A stretch of DNA of 64,000 bases from Linnemannia elongata (Eukaryota; Mortierellomycota; Mortierellomycetes; Mortierellales; Mortierellaceae), in the NCBI GenBank assembly GCA_036320915.1, contig JAXBDG010000006.1, positions 1,178,001 through 1,242,000 of the forward strand. The letters are read 5' to 3'. Positions 1 to 10,796 of this stretch are shown one piece after another. The translations under genes and the position numbers were made by a program. How positions within the stretch are numbered: the first letter of the stretch is position 1; every line of letters starts with the position of its first letter. The notes under the pieces were generated by a model. It saw only the letters and a list, made by a program, of their open reading frames with translations. It was not told where the DNA came from and made no database searches.

Positions 1-598
1 GGAAAAAGGTCTTCTCCAGACGTGGTTCTGTTAAAGCATGCAGACCACGCATCATATTCAGGCGAGGCCAACTCTTGGTTATCCACTCAAGTTCTGGTTC
101 CCCGAACCTATGGTTCACCACATCAAACCCAAACGCCTCCGGCTTCTTCAAGGGGGATGCGGTCCAAACCAGATGCGAGTGAGGGCTCCAGAGTCTCGTG
201 GATAGGTGTCAGATGGTCGAATAATGCTCTCTTCCAGCCTCACCGTTGTTGCCTTTCCAAAGCGATTGTATGTAGGGGATCGAGTCGAAAAAATGCCACG
301 TTCGGTATATTCTTTAGCAAGATGACTAACATGTGGAACTTGATGAACGTTAAGGTGCTGAAGCAGACAAGCTGTGCGAACGTCCTTGAAGGGATACTTT
401 ATTATGTGTCAGGTGTCCGTGGTAGTATAGGCACTTGAAGTTGCGATGCTGTTCCAGCAGACGACTGAGGCCCGGTTCGTCGATTTCGATATCCAGCTCT
501 TCCAGATCCTGCAATTTGGCGAGAGAGTCGTAAAAAAAGTCGGCCGAGACAACAATGACCAGATCGAAAAGAATCCGGTCCGGAGTAAATCTCCTCAA
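1..598 (-). pseudogene. Decayed F-box/LRR gene, C-terminal part (continues past left edge)
   Basis: On the minus strand, conserved segments of the F-box/LRR family found at 1454-5784 appear in the right order but in different frames. Near 530-470 there is a segment with YDSLAKLQDLEELDI, matching the 'VYQRLALLTKLTYLDIG' stretch of the neighbour. Near 210-150 there is LEPSLASGLDRI, matching its LELTLESGLSEL. From about 165 down to 1, in another frame, an open stretch contains FGFDVVNHRFGEPELEW and SWPRLNMMRGL, matching the neighbour's C-terminal tail (GVDHRIGLQEMLW, RWPVRRVMG). At least one frameshift lies near 150-170, and no long frame links the pieces. The upstream part (600-1080) has only weak, uncertain traces. 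I read it as a broken paralogue transcribed toward the left edge. Confidence 0.6.
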
Positions 599-1453
599 GG
601 CAGAATTCGCGAGGGCAAGGAGCTAATACACCTGCGTGAACATCCAGTCCCGCACCTGTTGCGCCTCCGATTCGAAATTATCAAGCCTGGCCGATAGACA
701 TCGTCAAAGATGGGTGAAAGCATAGGACCCACGACACCAATCTGAAGCACAAGTCGATGAAGCAACCCTCCGCTTAGTACATCACTCTGCCGAGCAAACA
801 CCAGGGGTCCATCATTTTGTTTGTCGGTGGTCTGGCGTGGCAAGAGCTTGAGCTAGAGTAAGTATGTGCATGGTTGTTTACATAAGCAGCCTCGACCCTG
901 ACGGGCCAAGAGAGTCGAAGGTGGCGAATAGAGCGACGCTACTTGGCGAAGAGTGAGTCGATCCTGTCTGCGTCCTTTTGTCCCTACGCCTCGTCCGAGT
1001 CGTAGTTCAGGAGAATTGTGGGCCAGCCAAGAAGGGTGTCGTCGGTTGTTTGCCAGAGGTAACAGATTAAGACGCTGTGTCACAGGCGTGAGATTTTGAT
1101 AAAAGAGAATAAGTCAGGTGGACTCGGATGGAAGCGAAACTTGGGTAGCACTTCTAGGATATCGACAATGCGTGGAGGTTGTTGTTGTTGTAGATGTATG
1201 TTGCTGGAAGGAGAGGGGGAAACGGATAGAGGGAGGACAGCGAAAAGAAAAACAAAGAGTGAGGAGGGAAAGTTCAGTTGGGCTTGTGTCTGCCCGTTAA
1301 AATCAGTGATTGCTCGCGCACATTCATTTATGATGGCCCTGAATCTTGCTGTATCGATCTTGCCTCTTCTCCCTCCTTTTTAATCTCGTCTTTCCTTACG
1401 CCTCTGCAACTTTCTTTCGACCCCTGGGGACACCGCCCTTTTGCCATCCGTCT

Positions 1454-3427
1454 ATGCTCATACCAGAACTGCTGTTAGTGGTCGCCTTCTTTTGCGACCC
1501 CTCCTCCTATCTGCCTTGCTCCCAAGTATGTCGACAATGGGCTGACATATTTACACCTTACTTCTGGAAGACCGTCAACGACTCCAACAAGCCATGGACT
1601 CGTCTCCTTCGACCTCATCCTAACGACAACCCAAAACTGTTCAGGGCACCATCCCATCTCGCTCATGCCCGACACATCCGACATCTGCTGATCGCCGAAC
1701 GCTGGCTCTTGTCCACCGCCATCTCGTCCAACATCACCAACCTCGAATCACTTGTCTTCGGGGGGCGATTCAACGAGTGGACGTATCCCAGCATTGTGTC
1801 TCAACTTGACCAGGTCCCGAGCGAGGTGACGGTACCGGACAGCATATTCCACATCCCATCCGACAGGTCACTCTCCAAATTGTACAAACGGATAATGACA
1901 CTTAGGTCACAACTCTGCTGGCAACTGGTCTTCAACAACCCTCACCTCCGGTCGATCGGGTTTAAGTCTGCCACCAGTACACCAACCTTTTGGGGATTCA
2001 AATCAACAGCCAAAGATGCGGCGACAGAGGTGTACCTCCTTCAAGCATTCTCGGCGTTGACTCAGGTGCGACACCTCGAACTCGGGAAGGGCATTGTCGA
2101 ATTCGTGCTTCCCCGACTTGGACGTCTCTTCCCACACATCACAACATTCGCGTGCCCGACCGTGAGTTTCCTGGAAATGGATTGCACTCTTTTCGACGTC
2201 TGCAGCACACTTCGCACTCTAAACTTCCACTGTGCCATCAGAGTCCCTCACCTGCGATCTATTCTAAAGGCTTTCTCAGGACTCCAGCATCTTACACTTG
2301 GAGGAACTATCCTGGGATTGAACGCGACCGCATCCGATGAGATCATTGAGCATTCCAGTCTGGAGACACTTGTGACCGTTCACTTCCCGCACATCGTTGC
2401 TGGCAAGATTCTGCTCACAGGGCTTAAAAAGTTGACGGTACCAGGATTGTCTCCTCGAGGACTCAAGGAAGCCTTGAGCGCGCTGCCATCATTGGAGTGT
2501 CTCGTGCTATCAAGTTATGACGATGGAGGCTATACGGGCGACCTTTCGGAATTGGGAGCTTTTACACAGGACTACCCGCTTCAGACGTTTTTCTGTCCGA
2601 CAAGCCACAAGAACCCGACCATACCGTATTTTGTACATTTGATGCCGCATTTGGTCCGTTTGCGCCTTGGAGCCACTACGGGAGATCTTGTGGCGGAACT
2701 GGGCAGGACCTGCAGGAGCCTGAAGTGGGTACATTTTGACCTCAAAGAGCCATGTTACCAGGAGATGAATCAGCTCTTTGTCAAGTGCACTAGGTTGACA
2801 CACTGCTTGGGAGAAGGTCATGAGGTTCTGAGCAGCGACGTTCTTCAGGAGCCTCACTGGGCATGTCTTGGACTTCAGGAACTTCACTGTGCCATTCGAG
2901 GGGTGGCCAGGTTGACGGTTGGCCAGGAACATGTTTTGGACAAGATGCGACACGACTCAAGGACGGAGCCAGAGATGGACGAAGAGCGAGAAGCTGTCAA
3001 CAGATGGAAAGAGTCACTTTCAGTTCAGCGACAAGTCTACCAAAGACTGGCACTGTTGACCAAGCTGACGTACTTGGATATTGGGGTTAGTCAATTCTCG
3101 AGAGGGACCCCGCGTGAGCGATACATCAGTGAGTTTGATGGAGGCCTTTGCTACCGTGGACGAACTGGCAGTATTTTTTCAGGATGTTTGGAGCTATCGT
3201 TGGAATCTGGATTATCCGAGCTTGGAACACTTGCTCAACTCAGGACTATTGGGTTCCAAGGCGTTGATCACCGTATAGGGTTGCAAGAGATGCTTTGGAT
3301 GGTGGCGAGGTGGCCGGTGAGGAGGGTAATGGGGATGGAAGGGTATTATGTTCGACAGGGAGATCCAGATCCACAGCAGGAGCCACGATTGGAGACCTTC
3401 CTTAAAACTATGCCTTCGATTGTCTAG
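1454..3427 (+). CDS. F-box/leucine-rich-repeat protein
   Basis: Single-exon gene of 657 aa. An F-box-like motif occupies about residues 1-45 (IPELLLVV..., then CSQVCRQWADIF and a Trp soon after). It is followed by roughly 600 residues of irregular leucine-rich repeats (patterns such as LRSIGFKS, LRHLELG, LRTLNFH, LECLVLSS). F-box proteins usually bind SKP1 in SCF ubiquitin ligases while the repeats bind the substrate; that role is inferred from the family. The frame is open upstream to 1346, but I chose the ATG at 1454 because it starts the F-box directly and the upstream residues look like translated 5'UTR. It is 195 bp upstream of a tandem paralogue (3622-5784) with the same C-terminal signature (LELTLESGLSEL, then RWP..). 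The substrate is unknown. Confidence 0.75.
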   Translation: MLIPELLLVVAFFCDPSSYLPCSQVCRQWADIFTPYFWKTVNDSNKPWTRLLRPHPNDNPKLFRAPSHLAHARHIRHLLIAERWLLSTAISSNITNLESLVFGGRFNEWTYPSIVSQLDQVPSEVTVPDSIFHIPSDRSLSKLYKRIMTLRSQLCWQLVFNNPHLRSIGFKSATSTPTFWGFKSTAKDAATEVYLLQAFSALTQVRHLELGKGIVEFVLPRLGRLFPHITTFACPTVSFLEMDCTLFDVCSTLRTLNFHCAIRVPHLRSILKAFSGLQHLTLGGTILGLNATASDEIIEHSSLETLVTVHFPHIVAGKILLTGLKKLTVPGLSPRGLKEALSALPSLECLVLSSYDDGGYTGDLSELGAFTQDYPLQTFFCPTSHKNPTIPYFVHLMPHLVRLRLGATTGDLVAELGRTCRSLKWVHFDLKEPCYQEMNQLFVKCTRLTHCLGEGHEVLSSDVLQEPHWACLGLQELHCAIRGVARLTVGQEHVLDKMRHDSRTEPEMDEEREAVNRWKESLSVQRQVYQRLALLTKLTYLDIGVSQFSRGTPRERYISEFDGGLCYRGRTGSIFSGCLELSLESGLSELGTLAQLRTIGFQGVDHRIGLQEMLWMVARWPVRRVMGMEGYYVRQGDPDPQQEPRLETFLKTMPSIV

Positions 3428-3621
3428 ATTTACATTTTCAGACAAAGCTGCCCGTGCCATACAGAAGGAGCAACGCCGCCAAATTCAGTGACTCACGGGG
3501 GTGAAAGTCAACCTTGCTCTTTTTGCTTTTACTCCCTTTCCACCCTACACTCCTCAGAAACACACACAAATAAAAAAACCCCCATCAGCAACGGATTCCG
3601 CACCAGGCAACATCACCAACC

Positions 3622-5784
3622 ATGATGAATAGGATCCCTCTCGAGGTGCTTCTCCAGATCGCCTCAAACCTCGACACCCAGTCCTGCTTTGCATGTCGCG
3701 CTGTCTGCTGTTACTGGGCCGACGCATTCATTCCCTCCTGCTGGCATACCGTCGACAGCCTACGCTCGCCCTGGAAACAAATCCTAAAGTCGCCCAACTC
3801 CATGCAGACACCAGATGAACGGGAGATTCAGATGTTGCGAGTGCGGTCGCTGCTGAAACGGTACGGTTCGCATATCAGGGACATTACCATTCGCGACGAC
3901 GGTTTACTGGATGCTGCTATCAAGGCTCGCCTCTCCCGTCTGGACTCCCTTACTATATGTGGAGTCATCAACGAATACGTCTATGGTCAAGAGTCTGCCT
4001 TTATGGTCATCGAGCAGGAACAGAAGCACCCAGTGGATCACACGACGACGACAATAATGACAACAACAACAACAACGGCGATAACTTCTGCCGAGGCGGC
4101 CCTTGACCCCTGGTTAGACCTCCCTTCGACGACCCTTTTCGACACGAGCTTTCCTAAACAATGCCTCATGAGCCGGACTCAAGGATGCTGGTTATTGATT
4201 ACAAAGAATCCTGGACTACGTCGACTGGAGTTCAAGAACCAGACGAGCTACACCATCTTCCCATTCAAGTCTTTTCCACCTATACCAATTACGACATCAA
4301 TACCCAGCGGAGACTTTGTGGAGAAACTCCTGGCCGGGCTACCATACCTTAATCACCTGGCGATGGATAAACCAGTCGCTGAATTTGTCTTTGCGAACCT
4401 GGGCACTCGATATCGGAACATCACGTCGTTTGTCCACCTAAACGCCGACGAATATGCGAACGGGATCCTCAGCAAATCTGCCACCTCTACAACCCTTCGA
4501 CGACTCAAGTTGCAACGGCGAATCGATGCGGAGACTCTGGTGAAGATAGGCAGAATTTTTCCTGAGCTCCGGGAACTTTACTTGTCGGTCGTCCAAGTTC
4601 CTCCTCATTTCCAGCACTCTTCGGATGACAGCGACGACAACAGTGTTGGTGGGCAGTCTAAGGAATCATCATTGTTTACGAAACTGGAGTACCTCTTTGC
4701 TACCAACATTTTTGATATCGCGAGTCTTTCGCGAGCTGGAATCCAACTCCCCGTTGTGAGAAGGTTTGACCCCACCATCAAGTTCAGGACGCTCGCTTAC
4801 CTCTGGATTGTATTGAGGGCCTATCCGACTTTGGAGTATCTGGATGCAATGGAGACCTTTTCCGCGGATCGACGTTACGGAGACGCTTTGGACCCGGCTT
4901 CGTTGAAGCCAACATCAAGTCTGCGTCTGAGAACCCTCATACTTTCTCACGGCGCGGCGTTTGGATCAGGAGTCGCCGGAATACTGGAAGTCATGCCGCT
5001 GTTGACACATCTGGAACTTGGACTCATCCCACCTTCGGCACTTGAGGTCATGGCAAAAAATTGTAGGAACCTAGAGCATCTGCGGTTCAACCTCGAGCAG
5101 GGAAAGGGGCACAAGGAGCTCAACAAACTCTTTGAGGCCTGTTCAAAACTCAAGGTTTGCAGAGGAAGGGGACATGAGGTTCTAGGAGCAGACTTTGTTG
5201 AGAATCACAATTGGACGTGCTTTGGAGTCCAGGAGTTGGATCTCAAGATTATCGGCATCCCACGGATGAGCGAGGTTCAGGAACGTGTTTGGGAGGCGAT
5301 GCAGCACGACCACCGAACTTCTGAAAACACGGAGGAGGAGCGAGCTGCTGCGACCCAGCAACGCTACTCGTGTCAGTATCAAAAGTCGGTTTATAAGAAC
5401 TTGGCCAAGTATGTTCATTTGCGGCACCTCAACCTGGGTGGACTTGATAGCGTACAATCTGGAACGACAACAACTACTGGCGCCGATCATACTGCCCCCG
5501 ATTGTTTGGAGCTGACTCTGGAATCAGGACTCTCTGAGCTGGCAGGTATCCGATTTCTGGAGACCCTCGGAGTGGGTGGGCTGAGCCATCGGATGCGGAC
5601 AACGGATCTGCAGTGGATGTGCCAGCATTGGCCGCTGAAGAAAGTGAACGGGCTGGAGTATCTGAGGGCGAACCCCCACTCCCAACTCGAAGCGGAGGGT
5701 ATGCTAGATCGGGTCAAGATTAGCATGATGATCTCGGAGATGACCAACAACAACAGCCGGTCGCCTTCGAGGACTGGATTCTGA
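3622..5784 (+). CDS. F-box/leucine-rich-repeat protein, tandem paralogue
   Basis: Single-exon gene of 720 aa. The F-box covers residues 2-45 (IPLEVLLQIASNLD, CRAVCCYWADAF, CWHTV). The rest is irregular LRR sequence. A threonine-rich low-complexity run lies near residues 138-155, encoded by ACA/ACG repeats at about 4040-4085. Shared blocks with the upstream gene include RGHEVL/EGHEVL, 'NWTCFGVQEL' against 'HWACLGLQEL', VYKNLA/VYQRLA, and LELTLESGLSEL near the end. The pair is therefore a tandem duplication, well diverged. The family role is substrate receptor of an SCF ubiquitin ligase; nothing here shows the substrate. The start is the first of two adjacent Met codons, and a short leader rich in CA lies just upstream. 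Confidence 0.78.
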   Translation: MMNRIPLEVLLQIASNLDTQSCFACRAVCCYWADAFIPSCWHTVDSLRSPWKQILKSPNSMQTPDEREIQMLRVRSLLKRYGSHIRDITIRDDGLLDAAIKARLSRLDSLTICGVINEYVYGQESAFMVIEQEQKHPVDHTTTTIMTTTTTTAITSAEAALDPWLDLPSTTLFDTSFPKQCLMSRTQGCWLLITKNPGLRRLEFKNQTSYTIFPFKSFPPIPITTSIPSGDFVEKLLAGLPYLNHLAMDKPVAEFVFANLGTRYRNITSFVHLNADEYANGILSKSATSTTLRRLKLQRRIDAETLVKIGRIFPELRELYLSVVQVPPHFQHSSDDSDDNSVGGQSKESSLFTKLEYLFATNIFDIASLSRAGIQLPVVRRFDPTIKFRTLAYLWIVLRAYPTLEYLDAMETFSADRRYGDALDPASLKPTSSLRLRTLILSHGAAFGSGVAGILEVMPLLTHLELGLIPPSALEVMAKNCRNLEHLRFNLEQGKGHKELNKLFEACSKLKVCRGRGHEVLGADFVENHNWTCFGVQELDLKIIGIPRMSEVQERVWEAMQHDHRTSENTEEERAAATQQRYSCQYQKSVYKNLAKYVHLRHLNLGGLDSVQSGTTTTTGADHTAPDCLELTLESGLSELAGIRFLETLGVGGLSHRMRTTDLQWMCQHWPLKKVNGLEYLRANPHSQLEAEGMLDRVKISMMISEMTNNNSRSPSRTGF

Positions 5785-5946
5785 CTACCAGGCTATTCAC
5801 ACATGTGGGTTCATTTCCCTATTGCAATTAAAGCAAAATGTGTTTTCGTCTCTTAGATCAGTTAATCTTATTCTTTTTCTTCTTTTCCCTCCTTTTCAGC
5901 CTTTCTTATCCCCCTCGCAGCTATATCCTCTTTCCCTCAGTCTCCC

Positions 5947-5987
<41 letters not shown>

Positions 5988-6877
5988 ACATACACACAGC
6001 ACATGCCTATACCGCATCCATTCATACTCATTCTGACCATGACGGATACTCCACGAGGCAGGTCAATGTACCTCCTTCGAAGTGCTCGACATCATTGCCA
6101 CCCATCTCTCAGCGTCCTCCATATTTATCCTGACTTCAAGTCTCCCGTTTTTGAAACTCTGTCTTTATGCGTCGCTTTTCACACTTCGTCACAGACTATG
6201 AAGCTCACTGAGAGTGAGTCATTCAGTCTAGTCTTAAAGTCTGTCACCCAAGGAGGTCACTGAGTTCGCGAAGTGCCTCTAGTTGTTGATCAAGAGGAAC
6301 GGCTCTTTATCGGCGAGCTGGCTCTGTCTGAGGGGTGGATGCTGGAGGTGGCGTTGTATGGGCGACTGGTGTCGAACTTCACGAGTTTAGAAGTGCATAG
6401 GCTCTTTGAAGACGACCGGCACTCTCGACATGACTGCAAGTCGACAGTTTTTGTTGACCAAAGGATAGAGGTCTCACAGAATCTGTCTGGCGATGCACTT
6501 TTGTGAGCCAACTATTCAAAGGACGCCACCAACCATGCCGTTATTTTTTTTTTTTCTTTGCTGCACCCATTCCTCACCAAAAAAAAAGATAGAAACTAAG
6601 CTTCCCTTCCCATAAACCGTCTTTGCTCACTTTTATCATCCTGCTCGAAGCATTCCCCACCCAATCGAAATCATAAACAGAGAAAGCAAAGGAGATTTTT
6701 AACGACTCTATTTTTTATTTACCGTACAAAACACAATGGTGAAGAAGGGGAAGAAGGAACAGCAAAACTACAAAGTCAAAAAGTGATAAGGGGAGAGAGA
6801 CGAGGAAGGAGGAAAAGGGGAAAGAGACCGCCGCAAAGGATGGAGGAATAGAAGCCAATGTTGCTCAGTGCGAGGGT
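5785..6877. other. Intergenic region with a CA microsatellite
   Basis: This holds the 3' flank of the F-box gene, a (CA)n tract at about 5948-5998, and two short plus-strand frames (about 6024-6263 and 6273-6506) without a recognisable domain. I see no gene I can support. The stretch from about 6660 to 6877 is similar to the region downstream of the 13058-13855 gene, as expected for duplicated 3' flanks. Confidence 0.5.
5948..5998. repeat. (CA)n microsatellite
   Basis: About 24 CA units, interrupted by two CATA variants near the right end. It lies downstream of the second F-box gene. Confidence 0.95.
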
Positions 6878-7675
6878 TTAGGCCTCCTTGGGAGCGTCTT
6901 TGAAGTGGTTCTCGAAGCAAGAAAACTTATCGCCAGTAGGAGATGAGCCTTGTCTACCCCACTCGTCAAGACCACCATCCCCCAGCAATAAAGCGAGCTC
7001 GTCGGCATAGGTGATCAGATAGGAGGCGTTGAGCTTAATCACGCTACGAGAGATCCGGTACGTCTGCTCGACATATGTCTTCTTTCCATGCTGGTCCAGC
7101 TTCATTGCCAAGGTCGCATAGAAGAGGGTGATGTAAGTTGTGTAACTGGACCTTTGGATCGTGTCCTGTGAGAAGATGGCCTTGTCACTCTCCGTCGAAC
7201 TCTTGTTCAGGATACTGTTGGCCATTCTCTGCACAGACTGGATGACTCCGTTGATGTCTGCGTCGCCGAACCCGATGTAGGCGTTCTGGATCTGATTGAT
7301 CATATAGTCGATATTTTGGGAGGTACGCTGCTCCACAGTCTCCTCGCTCCGGTCAAGATAGAACCCCGGGAAGGTAGCGATCCTCCAGACGTAATCATTA
7401 AACTGGGATGCTTGGCCCTTGAGGCCGAGGGCAGGACGGAAGCCAGACCTGATCCCGGCGTAGGTCATCACAGCGGCGGCGGCATCGGCGTGGTTTTCAG
7501 GGTTGCGGAATAACTCGGCGCCAGTTGCGCCTCGGGGGGAGGCATTGAAGTAAAACGGTTGGGCGACCATTTCTGTGTTGATGTCTGCGAACACGGTTGG
7601 GAGGGTTCTGCGGGGCAGGCCGAGGAGGGGTTCGCCGGCGATCCAGCGGTGGAGGTTTTCTAAATCGTCAGACAT
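6878..7675 (-). CDS. Cyt-like (CytB/volvatoxin-like) protein, no signal peptide
   Basis: Single coding exon of 265 aa starting MSDDLENL, with no signal peptide or membrane anchor. It is homologous to the 13058-13855 gene over its full length and, more distantly, to the three secreted paralogues at 9918, 17458 and 34721. All share R-x-P-x-N-H-A followed by an alanine-rich helix, then F-x-PA, and then TFPGF or a variant. The size, a hydrophobic helical first half, and a second half of alternating strands (YITLFYATLAM..., SVIKLNASYLITYAD) recall the Cyt delta-endotoxin fold, which fungal volvatoxin also adopts. That family inserts into membranes and forms pores; the assignment is by eye and not certain. 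A 5'UTR intron with a GTAGGT donor is likely at 7714-7766. The gene is divergent from the 9918 gene, with 2.2 kb between them. Confidence 0.6.
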   Translation of the reverse strand: MSDDLENLHRWIAGEPLLGLPRRTLPTVFADINTEMVAQPFYFNASPRGATGAELFRNPENHADAAAAVMTYAGIRSGFRPALGLKGQASQFNDYVWRIATFPGFYLDRSEETVEQRTSQNIDYMINQIQNAYIGFGDADINGVIQSVQRMANSILNKSSTESDKAIFSQDTIQRSSYTTYITLFYATLAMKLDQHGKKTYVEQTYRISRSVIKLNASYLITYADELALLLGDGGLDEWGRQGSSPTGDKFSCFENHFKDAPKEA

Positions 7676-7930
7676 GGTGTGGGTCTATGTTTGTAGGTAG
7701 GGGGAGGGGCGCTCTGTTAATAAAAAACATCATCGCCTTTTTGCACAAAATGTCTGTTGAACCTACTCGGCTGTTTCTTGGTGGGGAGTTGAGGGAAGAG
7801 GCTGGGAAGCGTCGGTGTTTTCATTTCGCACGAATCCACTGTCATTTTATCCTCAAAAAAAAAAAAAAAACAGGAGCCATCCTACCGTTGGGCAACAAAA
7901 AAATACAAACGCCACTTTGGATTGACATTC

Positions 7931-8022
7931 GACTGGGCAAGGATCCTGCTGAGGTGAGTTGAGCGGTGAGAACAGCGACTCTCCTTGCATGCCCCGACTC
8001 GTAAAGTGTTGAAGATGCATTA
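7931..8022. repeat. Upstream repeat element, copy 1
   Basis: About 90 bp containing GGATCCTGCTGAGGTGA and, further on, CTTGCATGCCCCGACTCG. Two more copies lie upstream of the paralogous minus-strand gene (14089-14180 and 14241-14330). The function is unknown; the position suggests a promoter-associated repeat. Confidence 0.7.
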
Positions 8023-9842
8023 GCAACCTGCAGCTGATCTGTTTATTAGGAAAAGTCATTTTTTGTTTTCACAGCGGGAATGATGGGGTGGGGAGAGGAG
8101 AAGTGAGCGTGGAGACTGCTAACTTCATACCAATGCAGCCATTGCCCCTGGTTGTTTCTGAACAGGCGTGAAAAAACACCGCACTCACCCTCGCCATGAA
8201 ACAGGTCACAATCAAGATCTGAAGAGGGGCCGATGGCAAACATTCTCACCTTCAATCCTATCCCCGTTTCTCACGCCCCTGACTATGCCTCCTTCCTCTC
8301 GCATTCAAAACCATATGCGTCTGCGAAGAAAAAAAGGTTGCATAAACTCATGTACAGTGGGCAATTACCATTACGCAAACCCTCAAGACGATAACGCTGT
8401 CCGATCCATGCTTACTTTATATGTGAGGTGGAAACATCTCTTCTTTTTTTCGTGGCATGAAGAATGAAGGATGGGGCGATCGCTGAGAAGGATGAGTTAC
8501 TCACATGCGGGTGCGTGTCTATGCGCACGCATTGCAAACAGTGGTAGTAGAAGTAGCATTATTCGCCCATACCACTAATCTGATCTTACCCTTCGGCCCA
8601 ACAACATACCACCTCCCTCTTGTTTTCCTGCCCTACCACACTATCCACTGACCAAACTCTCGCTTTGAGCGTTGCCCTCAAAAGCAGGCTTGTTCCCATT
8701 CAATTATCATCAAAGAACTTTGGTCGACTCAGACCCCTCTAGGTGGGACTTCGTGCTTTTGAAAATAGCAGTAGTGGTACGTGTGTGTATTTTAAATGAC
8801 AGACTGCCTAAACCTTGCTCTTGAACCATTTCTCACGACAAGCACAGAGATAATCGGTAATAAAGGTTGAGCAATCGAAGTTACTTAGTGAATATGCTCT
8901 TACACACAGGCAATCTATTGGAAGTACGCGTGTGGCCTGTGCGAAAGGGAAAAGAAGCCATGGAACATTGATTTCACGGGTCCTCGAACTCAATTGGTCT
9001 AGGAAAGAGCGTTCGTTCGCTTTGGCAATTGCGACGTTTCTGTTCTGTAGAGTGGTATGTTAGATGCTATCATTATGAGTGGGACGAGGGAGACGACTGG
9101 AAATCTGCAACGAACAACAGTAAGCACTGCCAAGTCAGGAACAGCATAACGAACACTGAGACCCCTGCGCTCTCTCCCTCTATCGCATTCCCTAGCATGC
9201 TGAGCAAGATATCTTCCCTAGAGTTCCCACAGGACCACCCCTGCATTCATGTGAAAGACTTTCTTGTCCATTCATGCCAATCCTTTATTCATCCTGAGAC
9301 ATGTTTTTTTCTTACTTGTTCTTCTCTTGCTTAAACTGCAGTGTCGCAGAAGAAAGGAGTGCCAAGTATCCAAATCGCGCTGCTTATGCATAGCTTTCAA
9401 AATCTGCAACTTTTGCATACGTCCCAGTAAATTTCCTTCGCTGCAAAAAAAAGGGGTGAAAATTCGAGCGACCCAGTCTGATTGTAAATAACCGTCTGTT
9501 AACGTACCCATTACGCGACCAACTGTGATCGAATGGCAATGGTTCGCATTATACTATGTAAGGAAAGCTACTGTGACATGGAGTGAATGAATATCACTCG
9601 ATTTCGCACCCCTATTTCAAATCCCCATATCCCCTCCCCTACCCCCCTTTTTTTTAGCCTTTATTCTCTCCCGCTACCTACAGCATAGAAATGCAAAGCC
9701 TAACCCGACATATATATGCGGGAAAAGTGTCGCCACTTTCATCAACCAGACAGTTGGCTTGCGTGCTCCTCGACAGAATCACGAACAGTATACCATCTTT
9801 TGACTCTGAAAAAAGAGATACTGCTTAGTCCTGCTTTCTTGC

Positions 9843-9850
9843 TATATATA
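9843..9850 (+). promoter_or_regulatory. TATA box of secreted Cyt-like gene
   Basis: TATATATA lies about 70 bp upstream of the ATG at 9918. The same box at the same distance occurs before the two paralogues at 17458 and 34721, which supports it as a real core promoter. Confidence 0.7.
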
Positions 9851-9917
9851 TGAACCTGTTCGTCCTTCCAAATGTCCATTATCTACCTTTCTCATCAATC
9901 AACAAACAACACCCCCA

Positions 9918-10796
9918 ATGGTTCTCATCAAGACTGTCATCCTTCTTCTCTCAGGTATGTGATCAAGCTGATGCCAACCCGAACTCATTCAAACCCATCC
10001 CCATCAAAGCGAAACTAACCAAGAGCTTGTCATTATGTATCAATTAGCCACGGCCGCGATGGCTGCCGATGCCGTTGTCTCTGGAGCGATCTTTGTTGGA
10101 AAAGACACCTCAGATCCCTCTGCAGATCCCTTGGAGGTCTATAGAAATCCTAGCAACCACGTCACTGCCACTTCCTCGGTCCTGGTCTTTGCGGCCAACA
10201 CTGTCAATTTTCATCCCGCGTCGCAGGAGCCCAAGGCGCTCATTCAGAACCTTGATCAGTTTGTGGGGAAGGTCGATACCTTCCCGGCATTCACGTTGAC
10301 GCAGAGCGAGCAGTTCTCCCTTGAACTCGACGGCTCTCTCACTCAGTTTGAAAAGACCATCAGTGAGCAGCTTGAAGACCCTGACACCGCTCGCGCTCTC
10401 CGTGACCTCGTTCCTGATAACGTCCAGGACCCGTCGTTGACGGACTGGATCCTCAGTCTCGTTGTCGTCGCCAAGTCTGAGGACTCTGACGACATCAGCG
10501 TCAAATTGGCTCGCGTGTATTTGACCATCTCCTCGGGCGCTGATGCGGCTACCATTCCAAAACAGTCTGCACGACTATCCGTTTCTGGCTACAAGGTCAA
10601 TGACTTCCTGTTTGTTTCAAACGCAGAGACGTTTGCACGCAGAATTTCGACCACCAGAGTCCCTGATTTCATCGACTACCTCACCTCCCCCAAGGGTTTC
10701 ACCCGCGCTGAACATGGTCACCGTGGCCCCACCTCCTGCTTCAGGAACCGACAGACTTTCAAGGACCAACAAGCCCTTCTGTCTTGGATCCTCTAG
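9918..10796 (+). CDS. Secreted Cyt-like protein, copy 1
   Basis: Two exons: 9918-9954 and 10048-10796, with intron 9955-10047 (GTATGT...TTAG). The 37-nt first exon plus the start of exon 2 encode a signal peptide (MVLIKTVILLLSATAAMA), with likely cleavage after AMA. The mature protein is about 240 aa. It carries the family block (R-N-P-S-N-H, F-H-PASQEPKA, TFPAF) and a strand-rich second half (LSLVVVAKSE, VYLTISS, ARLSVSGYKV). Membrane pore formation outside the cell is the expected family activity if the Cyt-like call is right; the targets are unknown. It is the most diverged of the three secreted copies. Splicing is supported by phase and by the same exon plan in the other copies. Confidence 0.62.

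Larger units (their letters stand above)
7676..9917. promoter_or_regulatory. Shared divergent upstream region of a Cyt-like gene pair
   Basis: No gene is supported here. The left part (7676-8025) resembles the sequence upstream of the 13855 minus-strand gene. The right part (about 8700-9917) resembles the upstream regions of the other two secreted copies, with blocks such as GATTTCACGGGTCCTC near 8970 and TGCATTCATG near 9242. Since duplicated genes keep about 1 kb of 5' flank on both sides, the region likely holds regulatory sequence for both genes. Confidence 0.5.
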
